Source: Ilex aquifolium
Lineage: Eukaryota; Streptophyta; Magnoliopsida; Aquifoliales; Aquifoliaceae
DNA length: 64,000 nt
NCBI GenBank assembly: GCA_951799425.1
Contig: OX637401.1
Span: 32,103,780-32,167,779 of the forward strand
Direction: 5' to 3'
Every line of letters starts with the position of its first letter. The first letter of the stretch is position 1. This document shows positions 1 to 11,515 of this stretch, piece after piece. Both the position numbers and the translations under genes were made by a program. Below the pieces are notes generated by a model. The model saw nothing but the letters and a program-made list of their open reading frames with translations. It did not search any database and was not told where the DNA came from.

Positions 1-262
1 GTACTTATGAGAAGTCATAAGTTCTAGAAACACTTTTAAAAAGTCTTATGAGAAGTTTGTAAGTCTTAGAAAGTATAAACACTTCTAAAAAGTTTTCTCA
101 AACTCACCCTTAGATGTCCAATTTTCCTATTAAATTTGGAGTCTTAATATTAGCCATTTGATTAATTTTAAAGTAAAATTTAAAGAAATCTCAACAGCTA
201 AAAATAAAAGTCATTTTATTTATTTTTGAGATTTAAATTATATTATATTTTATTATATATAT
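1..262 (-). mobile_element. Edge-truncated dispersed repeat, related to the Helitron-like element at 19.46-20.42 kb
   Basis: Read on the minus strand, about positions 262 down to 95 align by eye, with a few small gaps, to plus-strand 19460-19640. Both have an AT-rich start, then a run ending ATAATTTAAATCT, then TTTAAATTTTACTTTAAAATTAATC, the block ACTCCAAATTTAATAG, and finally AAGGGTG followed by GTTTG. Beyond that (95 down to 1) the sequence repeats variants of ACTTCTCATAAG and ACTTTTTAAAAG and runs off the window edge. The copy is therefore partial and inverted relative to the second one. The family assignment is inferred from the second copy, and the outer end is not clearly defined. Confidence 0.45.
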
Positions 263-778
263 AAATATTTTAAGAATCCTGAGGACTCTAGTTAAATTTG
301 TTGGGGCGAGGGTCGTCATTCTGTGCTGACAAACGACTGTAACGCAATTGCATGTCCAAACAAATTTCCCATGCACGGCCTAACTTGATAATTATTGTTC
401 TCCTTCACCTATTGGCTCAGTTGGAAAATTGGGAATCGAAAAATCTTTGAATCCAATGCTTAAGGACCAGACCAGACCCTTTCAGCTTCATCGTCTCTAG
501 AGCTCAAATCAGCAACAAATTTTCAAACATTATATCTCGTAGTATTTACATCAATCATTACAATTTCGTAACCAGTTAATAACAATTTGTGAGACCAAAC
601 CTGTGGATCTAAATACAAAAGCTAGTAACGATAAGAACAAAAGAGAAAAATCCAATCCACCATGGTAGAATTGAAAAGACAATGAATGAAGCTCTCCAAA
701 GCCTACAGGATCAACTTCGCAAAGACTACAATTCAGCTGTCAATACCGCTGCCTATTTGGGGTTTATAGCCTTACATT
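263..778. other. Gene-free stretch downstream of the galactosyltransferase
   Basis: No long ORF, tRNA-like fold or strong repeat is visible here. The part nearest 778 is probably the 3' untranslated region of the minus-strand galactosyltransferase, whose stop codon lies at 779-781. The rest is ordinary AT-rich intergenic sequence. Confidence 0.4.
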
Positions 779-3700
779 TCATTCACAGCAATTAGGCTCA
801 TGCTCTTTTTGCAGCTTCTCCCACAGACATAACACCATCCTTGGATTCTGATAATGGGCGAGGATATAATCTGTCTCGCATCCAGCATTGTGAAATCGGT
901 CATCGTTAATGTACTGCACTTTGTGACCATGTTCCTTGAATTGCTCAATCCATATGCCCATGGCAACATCTTCCAATTTAAAAAGCTGAGAAGACATAAG
1001 ACAGTAGGGAACTCTGGTGATTTGGGTACGACGGAACTTTGAAATTCAGAAACACTATGATGTGGTAATTTTTGGTACTAGTGTGAGGTTTATGTAACAC
1101 ATTCTAAGCCGTACAACCGAGAATTTTAAGTGACATGTTTTAAGTCCAAACAGTACAATGATGTCAAGACTCAAATCAGTTCCTGAGTATACCATCAAAA
1201 AATGGTTCAGTGTTCAACATCTGAGTTATTCATTATAACTTAGCCTATTGGATACCAAGGAGCCTTGACGATGAAGTCAAGGGCTGAAATAACGGAATTG
1301 AGCTTTAAATATTTCATAAACTATAGCCTCAACAGTTTATCAAAAATAAATATTTCCAGAGACAGACGAGCAGTACTCTCTAATCCATAAAAGAGGAAAA
1401 TCTTTTGGCAACCAACGCCGACATAATGAGGAAAGACAACATGTGGACATAGTGCTGTTTTGCCCACATTAGTTGTAGATGAAACTTACCTTGAGGACCC
1501 TTTCTTGGTGGCCTTGAACAATGAATTTTGCAATGTCTTGTGAAATTATATAACCTGGACCGTGTGCCCATGGCGGGAAGGAAGAATGTGGCCATTCCTA
1601 AATAAGCGTTCAAATGAGTTATTTGCTAACAAAAGCCGGTAAATTCCACTGAGATTATTATGAGAAAACGGAAACGATTGATACCTCTGTACTGATATAC
1701 CATTTGTTGTCTTTGTCCCTATGGGGCTCTGATTTAAAGGATATCTGGCCATATAAGAGGCCATTAGAATCCTTTCCCTTGAGACTAGATAGAACTTCAT
1801 CAATCCGAACAAAAGCATCATCATCCGTTTTCATTATATATTTGGCAGAGAGGATTTTTGTCTGCAGATTCAAAGTACAAGTAATTCATCTGTGAACCCA
1901 AAATTAGAGAACGGAATGAAGATTCTGAAAGGTTTGTTACGGAAAAATGAAACAAAAACTTGATCCACCAAATTCTATAGAAAAAATCTTAAAGCCCTGG
2001 GTTAATGTGCTAAAGACTAACCTGTTACTCCAAAATATAGTCTTTAGATTTATTATCGTCTTAGAGAAAATGTCACTCCAAAACAATACTGCACTACATC
2101 CATCCTAAATGGAGTTTATGAGCTTGAGTTTAGTATAAGAGTATTTATTGGACCACTATTTAGTTCCCTTTTCCTACAAAAAGTATTATAATGGTCAGAT
2201 GCTAGGCATTGATCCTGGTGTTTGCAGAAACTACCAAGTTCCAGGCTTAAGGATATGGTTTGCACTTTACTTAATCTATTTACAATTTTGACTACCTCCA
2301 TAAAAATAGAAGATAAGAAGAACAAAATTCCGTAGGCATTCTTTTTTTCCTTTGCTAATTTTCCTTATTTCTCTGGTGAAACCAAATCTAAAAGTGTTTC
2401 CAGAAAACAACATAAATTAAGTTGGGCAAAGAAAATAAAGATATTATTGCAGTAGCACGTCATGTGAAGGCTACAAAAGTTTCTGCTCCCAGAAATTTCT
2501 AGAAATAAATAACAACCGGAATCACTTTATTTTGTCTATAAGTATATGTATCTACATACCCCCAGAGTGCAAATGGCAATAGTTTTCAAACTGATCAGGC
2601 TGTAGTAATCAACAAATGGCATTAGCTGGATATCTCCATATGCTTGAGATTCTCTCCACAGCTCAAAGTTGACCTGTGTATTTTTGTTCTGCTAGTGTAA
2701 AAAAGAAATCAGATCAATATATTAATCTCCTAGGAAAGAACAACATAGTCAAGTAGCACAGCAAGAATAAGTATATTAGAAGAAAACTTTCCTTACAGAA
2801 GCAATTCTTTCACCTTTCTCAAATGTAAAATCCTGGAAATATGAGTACATATTTGGTTCATCTGCATGAACAACCATTGTCACTAGTTCAGGTTTAACTA
2901 TGATTTTGAGTACTTAGCCTCATTAAGAGGACCTGTGGAGCTGCGTGGATTTGTATTTCATCCTACTAAGGCTGGATCTGGTCTTTTTGAACTGGCTAGC
3001 CCAAAATTCCTAGTGTCTGAACATGCTCTGAAGAATATCAATCGAAAATAAAAGGACAAATTGAAGGAGACTCCAATAATCAATTTCAGATCTTTCTGCT
3101 ACCTAGTTCCTTCAAATTACTGAATCAGGCCCTCAAAGCAGTAGTTAGATGTAAGATCTTAGAACTAGTGAGGCATACAAGATAAACTAGGTAAGGAATA
3201 TTACAGCATTTCGTTTCTGTGCAGAAACTGTAAATAGAAGTATGTAAAGACTCCCTTGGTTGTAAAGTAACAAACGTCCTCCAGTTTGCAATGCCTCACT
3301 TACAAGACCAATGAAGAAGCGTACAGCTACATTCCCGGAACGAACAGCTTTATATTGCATCCAAGATCTTCTCAATGCCATCCGACGCTCAAAATTATTT
3401 CCAGTTGAGAAAACACCGATCAGCATTACCAGCCTTTTTTTGGAAATTGGTGGAGCTTTGAGGTGCTCAACATCAACAGCTAAATCCAGATTTTCAGAAA
3501 CAGGCAATCCTTTGGCTAGGACAGATACAAGATCCAAACCACCTTCTAGATTGATTCCACTGACTAACCATGGTTCAAGTTTCTGCATATGTAAAAATGG
3601 CATCCAGGGATGGAATTATCCCACTTTTTCAGATTATTCAACGACATACAATCACTTAGCCTCATATTGATGTTAAAATTGTTAAAAGCCTCGTACCTTA

Positions 3701-5768
3701 CCTCCCTATATGCAAACGAGGTTTCATGCCTGCCGTTCACAGTCATATGGAATCCCTCTACACCAGCCCACAACGTGGCAGTAAACTGGCTACCTTCGAC
3801 AAATGGAAAATTGGCACTCACGTGGGCACCACTGGAAACATTGGCTAATTTGTCACCATTGGGATGGCTAGCATTTGAAATACCATCCACAGTGCTTCTG
3901 AGAACTCGTGCATTGCACTTTACAAGTCCATCCACTGAATTGTGTGTTATTATGCGTCAAATGACTGATTGAAAGTAGCAATAGCAAAATCACAGCTATG
4001 AAATGATTGAAAGTAGAAATAGTCCAGTGTTTATCGGATTGAGGATGAACTACAAGTAGCCATATTAGACTTGGTCACAGCTATGAAATGATTCTCAACC
4101 AACTACCCAATCAATTAAGTAGTTACATGGTTATCCAATCTAGCTCTATGACCAAGATATAATTTTCATTTTCTTAACTAACATTAAATTTTGTAACTAT
4201 GTAATTTCAAAAAGCAGAATCATAGGAAAGAATGTTTATTGATCTCCTTTGCCTAGACCGACAGTCAAACATTAAAGCAAGTCTCATGAATTATTCTATC
4301 AATCAGATGGCCTTAGCATTTGGATAACATTTGTTACTTTGTTTAAAGATCCTACAATAGTTCATGGCTAGAAGTCATGTTAAACTTCTTCAGAGATGCA
4401 GGATTATAAAACAACAATAAAAAAATTGGACATTTGATGCTTCAGAAGAAGTACCTGCTTGGAATGCATATAAAACATAATTTGGTAAAAGCTGTTCAAA
4501 TTAAGCATTCTAAGTGCCTAAGTGGTAATCATATCCATCGGCTAACCTATCCATTAGCATAATGGTTTTCCTTGTATATTCCATCAAGCAATAAAGGATT
4601 CTCAGACCCAATCTGGATAAGGAATGCATCTGTGCGATCTTCTTAATAGAAAAAATAGCAAACTACTAATTTTAACCTAAAAGCCACACTATCCGTGTTG
4701 CCAATGAACTCCATGAGCCCATCAGTTAATTAACATTTTGAAGGAGATTATAATCATTTTAATTTGTTTCGCACTGCAATTACAATCAATTAATTGAATT
4801 TTCCCAGCATTCAGTTAAGAAATATCCCTAACATGAAGGAGGAATGTATTATGTAGAGCAAGAGCAGAAGTGCTGAATATGCTGCATACACACTGGAGTA
4901 ATGGAACTCTACAGAAAGAAACAAAGGTAACTTAGAAAATGACTTGTTGTGAAATCAATGTACCTTTGGTGAAGTTTGAGGAGCTATGATCAGGAGGACA
5001 TCTTTCCTCCTTTCCCCAGCCAAGTTCATTAGTCCATGAATTCTGAAATATGACTGGCTCCTTCTTCAGGTTGTCTCCAGGTAAAATCACATTGTAATGC
5101 AAAACTATAGGAGGCTTTGGCTCCTCTGGAAGTTGAGACCCAGTGAGTTCGATTTGAAAGCTACCCTGTTGCCCATCGGGAATGCCAATCACGGTAATCG
5201 ATGAGTCCTCAACAAGACCACAAGGGATGTCAAGAACACTTGTACCACCGCCCAATACACTTGTGTTGAAACTGAGAGCACTAACATAGTAAGGACAATC
5301 TCTCTCTTTCTTGCCAAAATCACTAGACTTGGAATCAACAACTAGGGACAATAATTCTTTCCAGGCTATGGCAGCCTCTTTGATCCCTTGAGTTGTTTCA
5401 GGTAAAGCATCGGACCGAGAGAGTAAAAGACGCATTTGATTTTGAGCCCACACGAGCAACGCCTTAGACTCTTCGTTGGTAACATTACTCAGAAAATAAT
5501 AAAGATCACTTAGGCCTTCAACATCGATGAGGTGGGGCCTTATGTCAACACTTTGCTGTCTTTTTGCTTTATTCTGAACAGGCTTATTATCTCCATTGGT
5601 GTCTTCTTTTGAAGTAGAATCGTTGCTTGGTTGGGTATGGAAGAAATCAAAGGCTGTCTGCTGCTTCTGTGGTGGTGGTGGTTGTTTTACCATCATAAAA
5701 TTGCTGTATCGAAGTATCAAAATCACAGCAAGTAGCAGAATCAACACCCCTCCGGACCACTTCCTCAT
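779..5768 (-). CDS. GALT1: GALT1-like beta-1,3-galactosyltransferase with galectin domain
   Basis: Seven exons (minus): 5768-4964, 3934-3702, 3582-3304, 2688 (or 2691)-2560, 1861-1685, 1597-1490, 985-779. All have GT-AG borders and a continuous frame, giving about 646 aa; Arabidopsis GALT1 (At1g26810) is about 643. Residues 5-24 are a single hydrophobic signal-anchor after a short basic start, typical of a type II Golgi enzyme. Residues about 160-360 form the galectin-like domain ([11 protein letters not shown]...[29 protein letters not shown]). The C-terminal GT31 domain follows, with [20 protein letters not shown], the metal-binding triple Asp in MKTDDDAF (about 496-498), PPWAHGPGY and [15 protein letters not shown]1 adds beta-1,3-galactose to N-glycans during Lewis-a synthesis; close relatives galactosylate hydroxyproline of arabinogalactan proteins, so the acceptor is inferred. 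The exon 4 start is ambiguous by one codon (CAGCAG-type acceptor). It lies head-to-head with the LYR gene. Confidence 0.93.
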
Positions 5769-6977
5769 TCCCTATTAGTTTCAATCAATCCTGGTTGGGA
5801 CACTTTACAATGCACAAAGAAAAAAGCGAGCTGGGTAAGCACTTTTTCTTGGATTTTTGGAGCAAAAATGCTTGCTTTTAGCAGGCGAGCCAAAAAAAAA
5901 AGATAGATCTTTAGATGAAAAAGTTAACAAAAGTGCTTCCGAAATAAATACAAATCGATTCGTTCTTTAGCATCAACAAAACATTTGGATCTACAAATGA
6001 AACATGTTTTTCATTGAACAGAACAGACATCTTGGGGGTTGGGGGTGGGGGTGTGTGTACTCTAAGCAAAGCTGGATCTTCTTCTCAGTAACCTCTGAGT
6101 ACAGTAACAACAGTGCTGTCCCCCCTATAGTGGTTCTAGCTTCGTTGGTTGGTTGTCCAAGAAGACGACGACGTATGGTCGCTCAGGAGGAGCACACACC
6201 TACACACCTTTCTTTTGTCGCGAGAAGATGATCTGATCTCGTGAGCTGCTGTTGGGTGGGACCGAGGGAGGGCCACACAAGGACCCTAACGCACGCAAGC
6301 TTTACATATACTTTTGAGGACTGACTCTAAATTTCAAATCCTGTCAAACTTGGGTTGAGTCTATTCCAATCCAAGGGTGGAGTGGACCAAAGCCCAAGCC
6401 CATTCCAAAATGTAAGGTGGAGGAAGCCCAGCAGATCTAGAACTAGAGTCTAGAGTCTAGAGTAGAGGGTATCCATCCAGATTCCAGTCCACCCAAACGT
6501 TTAGCACGACGTCGTTCGTAGTATCTGACAGACGTCACTGGGAGTCTACCTGCGACGAAGATACATTCCCTCTCCCTCCCGCCAGCGACTGCGACTGCGA
6601 CTGCGACTGCGACAGTCTTCTCGTCGGGTAAGCCATGATGATTTGCCCTACTTTCATAGCATGATATGAATTTACACAGTCACAGGTTCTCATTTTTGAA
6701 AATGGAAGTAACAGCGATGAAGATGATTGTATCATTATATATTTGATAAATTTTTCGTTCGTTTGATGAGTTCGTGGAATTGATTTGCTTCTTCTTATCT
6801 TTTTATTTTATTTTGTTCTTTTCGTTTATTCTCTCGTGGTTGAATATTTGGACTGTAAAAACTTTTAATTTTATGCTTTTGATTTGAATTCAGTATATAT
6901 ATTATTAATTAGGGCTTTTGTTCTAATCGTTATCTAAAAATCAAAAAGATATTGCAAAGCAAAAAGAAAGCCAAGCC
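5769..6977. promoter_or_regulatory. Divergent 5' region between galactosyltransferase and LYR gene
   Basis: The 1.2 kb between two start codons that face away from each other must contain both core promoters and both 5' leaders. The GALT1 side has short poly-A and poly-T tracts. Around 6581-6612 a hexamer GCGACT is repeated about five times, within what is probably the LYR gene's 5' leader. From about 6740 to 6970 the sequence is AT-rich and may be a 5'UTR intron, but I could not fix its borders. No canonical TATA box could be assigned with confidence to either gene. Confidence 0.5.
6581..6612. repeat. (GCGACT)n hexamer microsatellite
   Basis: About five consecutive copies of GCGACT or ACTGCG are readable directly. 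The position, 370-400 bp upstream of the LYR start codon, suggests it lies in the transcript leader or proximal promoter. Confidence 0.8.
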
Positions 6978-9900
6978 ATGCCGTCTCTTCAAACAGCCCT
7001 GCCCCCTGAACTTGCCAACAATGTCATCAGAGTAAGTTTTATTTATATTCATTCCTTCTTTTTTTTTAAAGAAAAGTCCTATGCACAAAAGTTGACACAT
7101 TTCTCTTAATACCATATTTGTTTGTAGCTTTTGCATTGAAATCTTTGTACCCACTATAATCTAATTCAACTTCCTGGTTTTACTTATCTATTTTGTGTTC
7201 TAGCTTTATCGTGAATGCCTCCGAAGAGCTAAATATATTGGCCATCGGGTATGTATTATGTAATGTTATTCTTCTCTCTTTCTGCCTTCCTCTTTCTTAC
7301 TTATCATCTAGGTTTTTATTTAATTCTAAAGAAACTCAACTTAGGTTGCTTCTAGGAGATTAATTTTTTTCAGAAATTTCATCAGATTTTGTTGTCTGAA
7401 GCCAACACCAGATACCAGCTTGTTCTATTTTCTTGCAAGTTGAATTCACTATATCCAATAAATTTTCTTACTGAAATAGCATATGTACGAGACGCAGTTG
7501 ATGTTTTAGAAGGAACTATTGCCCGAACTTTGATAACTTTTTTCTTTTTCAGTATTTTTATCAACCTAGGACAAGTGAATAAGTGACTGATGTATGATAA
7601 ATGCATAAAGGCACACACACTTACCACGTGGGAAGACCCAAACCTAAGACAAGCGTGAGGAGGAGGAGGAGAAGGGGGTGGAGTGCTACCATCTACCCCA
7701 AGGCCAGGGTCCTTATGAAACCTCGCAAAAACCCACTTGATACGATTTGAGCTTGTTTTCATGGTGATTCGTAGAAACTCAGGTGTGCTCCTTCATGGAG
7801 GTTGGCTGTTGAAGGTTACAGACGCTTACTCATTACAGACGTGTACTCGTTACGCATGTTAGAAGAGCCTTAATGAACTTTTAGCGTGTGTGCTTCCTGT
7901 TTTGGAAGTGCAGAAAACCTGACCAATATAGGGAATGAGGATAGCTCTGGCAACTTGCCCTCCGTTGGATCTTCAAGATCACTTGTCGGTCAAGTGAGTG
8001 TGAACAAACTGTCCACGTTGTGAGAGTTTTTTGGCCAAATTTTGCCTTTTGTACTTCTAAATAGCTTATTCATGTTGGCCCAGATTTATGGACAAGTGAT
8101 ATAGACCAGTAGGTTCTAACCTTACTTTCAATGGGTTAAAATCTGTGGGCCTGAGCTTCCATTTACTGATCATTTTGGATTTGTTGGGTCAAAAAATTAT
8201 GTAGGTTAATTTCTTGGTCAATGCCTTTAATGGTGGAATGTGGGAATAGAACTCATTTGGACTAGGTTGTTGAAGGGTATTTCCACTTGTCAATTGTTGT
8301 AATGCTCGGTCCATCTTGTCTCAAACCCAATACGGTCCATCTTGTATCAAACACCATACAAAGCAGGTTGGAGTAGGGGTTGCCATGTATTCAATTGTTT
8401 TTCCTTCATCTTTGGAATAAGGGGTAATATTTTATGAATCTAGTCACTTGGTCTGTGAAAAATAATACTGTAAACTAGTTGTATTGTGTATGTTGACCAA
8501 TTTCATTTTGAGAACACTTTGTGTCCTTTCAAACATGTTTTGAGTTGTCAAATATTTTTCTTCTTTAGAAATAAAATAATTTACTTAACAGAATAAACTT
8601 TGCCAAAATTTTAGGAATAATGTAGATAATAAGTAGAATTATTTTGTAAATCAAAAGGTTATATTTAAACTTCTCTCATATGGCTCGATTTTATGGCACT
8701 CTTTCCGGTCTCTCTAAAATCGCAAGTTTCCTCTCTTCCCTCTGCAACGGCACACCAAATCATTTATCCAGTCCTCAGTCCTTCCCTTTTTCCTCTTTGG
8801 TCAACGATAATAACACAAGACATACGGTTCAATTAAACATTTAAAAATTTCCTGCAACCACTCGCTATCTGTCTGCAAGTCGATGGACAACCCAAGAGCC
8901 AACTTTTTAGTTGGCTCTTTTCGTTGCTCATGTATATAAGTTGCGCCTCTAATTGCGTTGTTTATAAAAACTATACATATAAAAAGTATTAAGAATTAAT
9001 TCTTTTATTAAAATAGAATTAGCATTATAATTTTAATTTATTAATGACTCATAAGTTGCCCGCACTGCAGAAAATTTTTGGCTCCGGCCCTGCCTATAGT
9101 CTCAGTGCCAACATGCCTCTGCATTAGCAGGATACATCCTTTGGAATGGCCCCAAGGCATATGACTTGAATTTAGAACCTCTGTGGATTCCCGGCCATCT
9201 TGCTTATCCTTGGGGTTGAGTGAAATATTTTTTCTCACCTATTTTTCTTTGTAATTTCCTACTTCAGATATAAAAGACCCACTGCACTCTGACTCCAAAA
9301 ATTTTAATGGTTTCATAATTACGTCAAATGTAAAATGTTTCCTGCAATCATGCACCCATTTTGATTAATGCAAGGAAGATAGTTGCTGGAATCACCTCTA
9401 AGGGTGGCAGAAAATATGCTGCAGAAGTGCAAAAAGGAAATACGCTTCAAAGATTTGAAGGAAGCATGCTTCGAAGTTTCACCACATTTTCTTTCCTCTC
9501 TATAATCTGCATCAATTCTTAAAATTTCTGCCTCTACTGGCATCTTAATTTAAGCATTATATGACTTCAAAGATTATTGGAAGTATGTTTCAATGTCATT
9601 TGGGCTCCTCATCATTGGTAAGATTAACAGTGATCCATATATTTTTTCTATTACTCTATTAAACAAAAATGAAAATCTTGTTTTAACTGTATGGAGTACT
9701 CCATAGTACCTATCTTTGCACACCATCAACCATATATTACTTGCTTCGGTGATCTTTCTATATTTTATTTTCTCTCCGCACACTCAAACTTTCTCGTAGC
9801 TAATATGAGGATTACCTAGCAATCAGTTCTACTGAAATGTGAAATAAAAATACTCAATACACAGACAGAGTAATTTTTCCTATGGATTATATAGGAGGAG

Positions 9901-10498
9901 GATTATTAACTTGGTTCCTCTTATCTAATTAATCTGCAGCAACATAACACAGAGCTTCTTGTTGATATGGTGAGGCAGCAGTTCAAAAGGCACATGCATG
10001 AGAAAAATCCAGATAGAATTCAGAAGCTGAAGGATGAGTGAGTTTCATTTCTCATTGTCATTCCCATTTATACATATGCTCAAGGAGGATCTCAGTGGCC
10101 ATATAATATCCCTGGAATCAACCTCACTTCATTCTCCATTCAAGATCCTCCAGTGTTTCTTTTGGTCTTTTTCTTTTAATTCTTAAATCAGAAAGCTTGC
10201 AAAATTGAAACCAACCCCCCCCCCCCCCCCCCTTTCCTGTCCCCGTCCCCTGTCCAAATAAAAAAAAACACAAACACACAATATTTTATAATAGTTCTTA
10301 TTTTTTGGCAATTAAAGAAAGTAGGATCGAGAACCAAGTTAAGTGTGTCAAATGCACTGTATCTTGTGATCACAAAAATATTTTTGAAATTCTAATTTGT
10401 ATGTTTTATGGGTTTGCAGTGCGGCGAGGGGACTCATAAACCACATATTGTATGAGTCTGAGAAATTGTCTGGCCGTAAATTCAGCCAGAGCTCTTGA
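6978..10498 (+). CDS. LYR-motif (complex 1 LYR family) small protein, EMB1793-like
   Basis: Four exons: 6978-7031, 7204-7248, 9940-10037, 10420-10498. All have GT-AG borders and stay in frame, giving 91 aa. The LYR tripeptide opens exon 2 (residues 19-21, LYRECLRRAKYIGHR) directly after the intron. It is followed by a helical basic segment (VRQQFKRHMHEKNPD) and the C-terminal LINHILYESEKLSGRKF. LYR proteins are short helical adaptors, mostly mitochondrial, that bind acyl-ACP and help insert Fe-S clusters or assemble respiratory complexes. The closest remembered plant relative is the Arabidopsis embryo-essential gene At1g76060; the exact client is unknown. Every exon is too short to stand out as an ORF. 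Intron 2 is 2.7 kb and intron 3 contains an 18-nt C run. ATG 6978 was chosen because it opens the in-frame exon ending at the GTAAGT donor. Confidence 0.92.
7249..9939. other. Large intron 2 of the LYR gene, probably carrying transposon debris
   Basis: A 2.7-kb intron sits between two exons of 45 and 98 nt. It contains a perfect 11-bp-stem hairpin (8894-8919). Around 9050-9100, read on the minus strand, is CAGGGCCGGAGCC, a GC-rich palindromic terminus of the kind seen on plant DNA-transposon remnants. No coding frame of interest is visible. The transposon interpretation is an inference. Confidence 0.45.
8894..8919. repeat. Perfect 11-bp stem hairpin with TTTT loop
   Basis: AAGAGCCAACT is followed by TTTT and then its exact reverse complement AGTTGGCTCTT. 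It lies inside intron 2 of the LYR gene. It may be the centre or end of a decayed palindromic element. The arms are too short for a typical plant miRNA precursor. Confidence 0.8.
10215..10232. repeat. Homopolymer of 18 C
   Basis: A run of 18 consecutive C residues in intron 3 of the LYR gene is followed shortly by CCCCGTCCCC. On the opposite strand this is a G tract able to form quadruplex structures. Exact length should be treated cautiously because homopolymers are error-prone in sequencing. Confidence 0.85.
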
Positions 10499-11515
10499 TA
10501 ATGCTCGTAACAACGCTATTCAAAATTTTCATTGGTGTAGCAGTTCAAGTTGTTGGCCGTCATGAAGTAATAAAGCAAGAGATTGGAATGCTTCCAGATG
10601 TGGATCTTTCAAGTGAGAATGCTATGTGAAATTTGTGTAGGCGCTTCTTCTAAGTTGTTCACTTTCCTCTTAACAATTTGGTTTAGATATTAGAAAGGAA
10701 GAGTAACAATTTCGCTTGAGAAAGGAAGATGAGGCATTGTTAAGTTGAAAGGAAATGATTATTGTTAAACTTCAACATGGTTAGTTATTTGATTCTCTGG
10801 TCATATTTTTTACTGTTTTGGCCACATGTGCTTGTAGGTTCAAAAGGAATAAGCAGCCAAATTGATTGAAGGCTCAGTTTATGCTTGAGATATCAAATCC
10901 ATATTTTGGATCTAGCCAAGGAACCATCCCTCTTTTATGTAATTTAAGCCAGAGGAGAAAACATTTGAGGGGTATGGAATGAATAATCGAAGGGACCAAA
11001 CAGACTTCGCAATTGTTTCGCAATTGTTAACACAAGGACCTAAAACCTTTTAGTTCGTCGTAATGGTGAGTTTAATACGATGAATGCAAAAAAGAAAAGA
11101 ACTACAAAGCAGGAATAGAACAGAATCTTATTAGCAACAGCAAGAAAACTTCCATATATTAATAGGTGAAACAACGCCAATGATTACACTCTGTATTTCC
11201 AATAAAGAAAAGAAAGACCAGTCATTTGTCAACCACCAACACCCCTGCCGAAGGATATCCAAAACACCAATATTAAGTGAGGACAAATACAACATCCGCA
11301 TGCCACCGGAGTCAAAAGGGAAAAGAAACAGCAGAGATGGCCTATGAAGATAATTTCTTATGATCTACAACAGTAACCATGACCCAATACGGGTTCTAAA
11401 CCGGAAGACGGCATCCTGCCCATATAAAAATACCACTGGATTCCATTCCACATACTTCTCTTACCACAAAATAACTTCCATCCATTGTTCCACATAATCC
11501 AAATATACCTCTGCA
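10499..11515. other. Convergent 3' region between LYR and YTH genes
   Basis: The two neighbouring genes end towards each other, so this kilobase should contain both 3' untranslated regions. No open frame of interest and no strong repeat are visible. The polyadenylation sites could not be placed with confidence. Confidence 0.5.
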
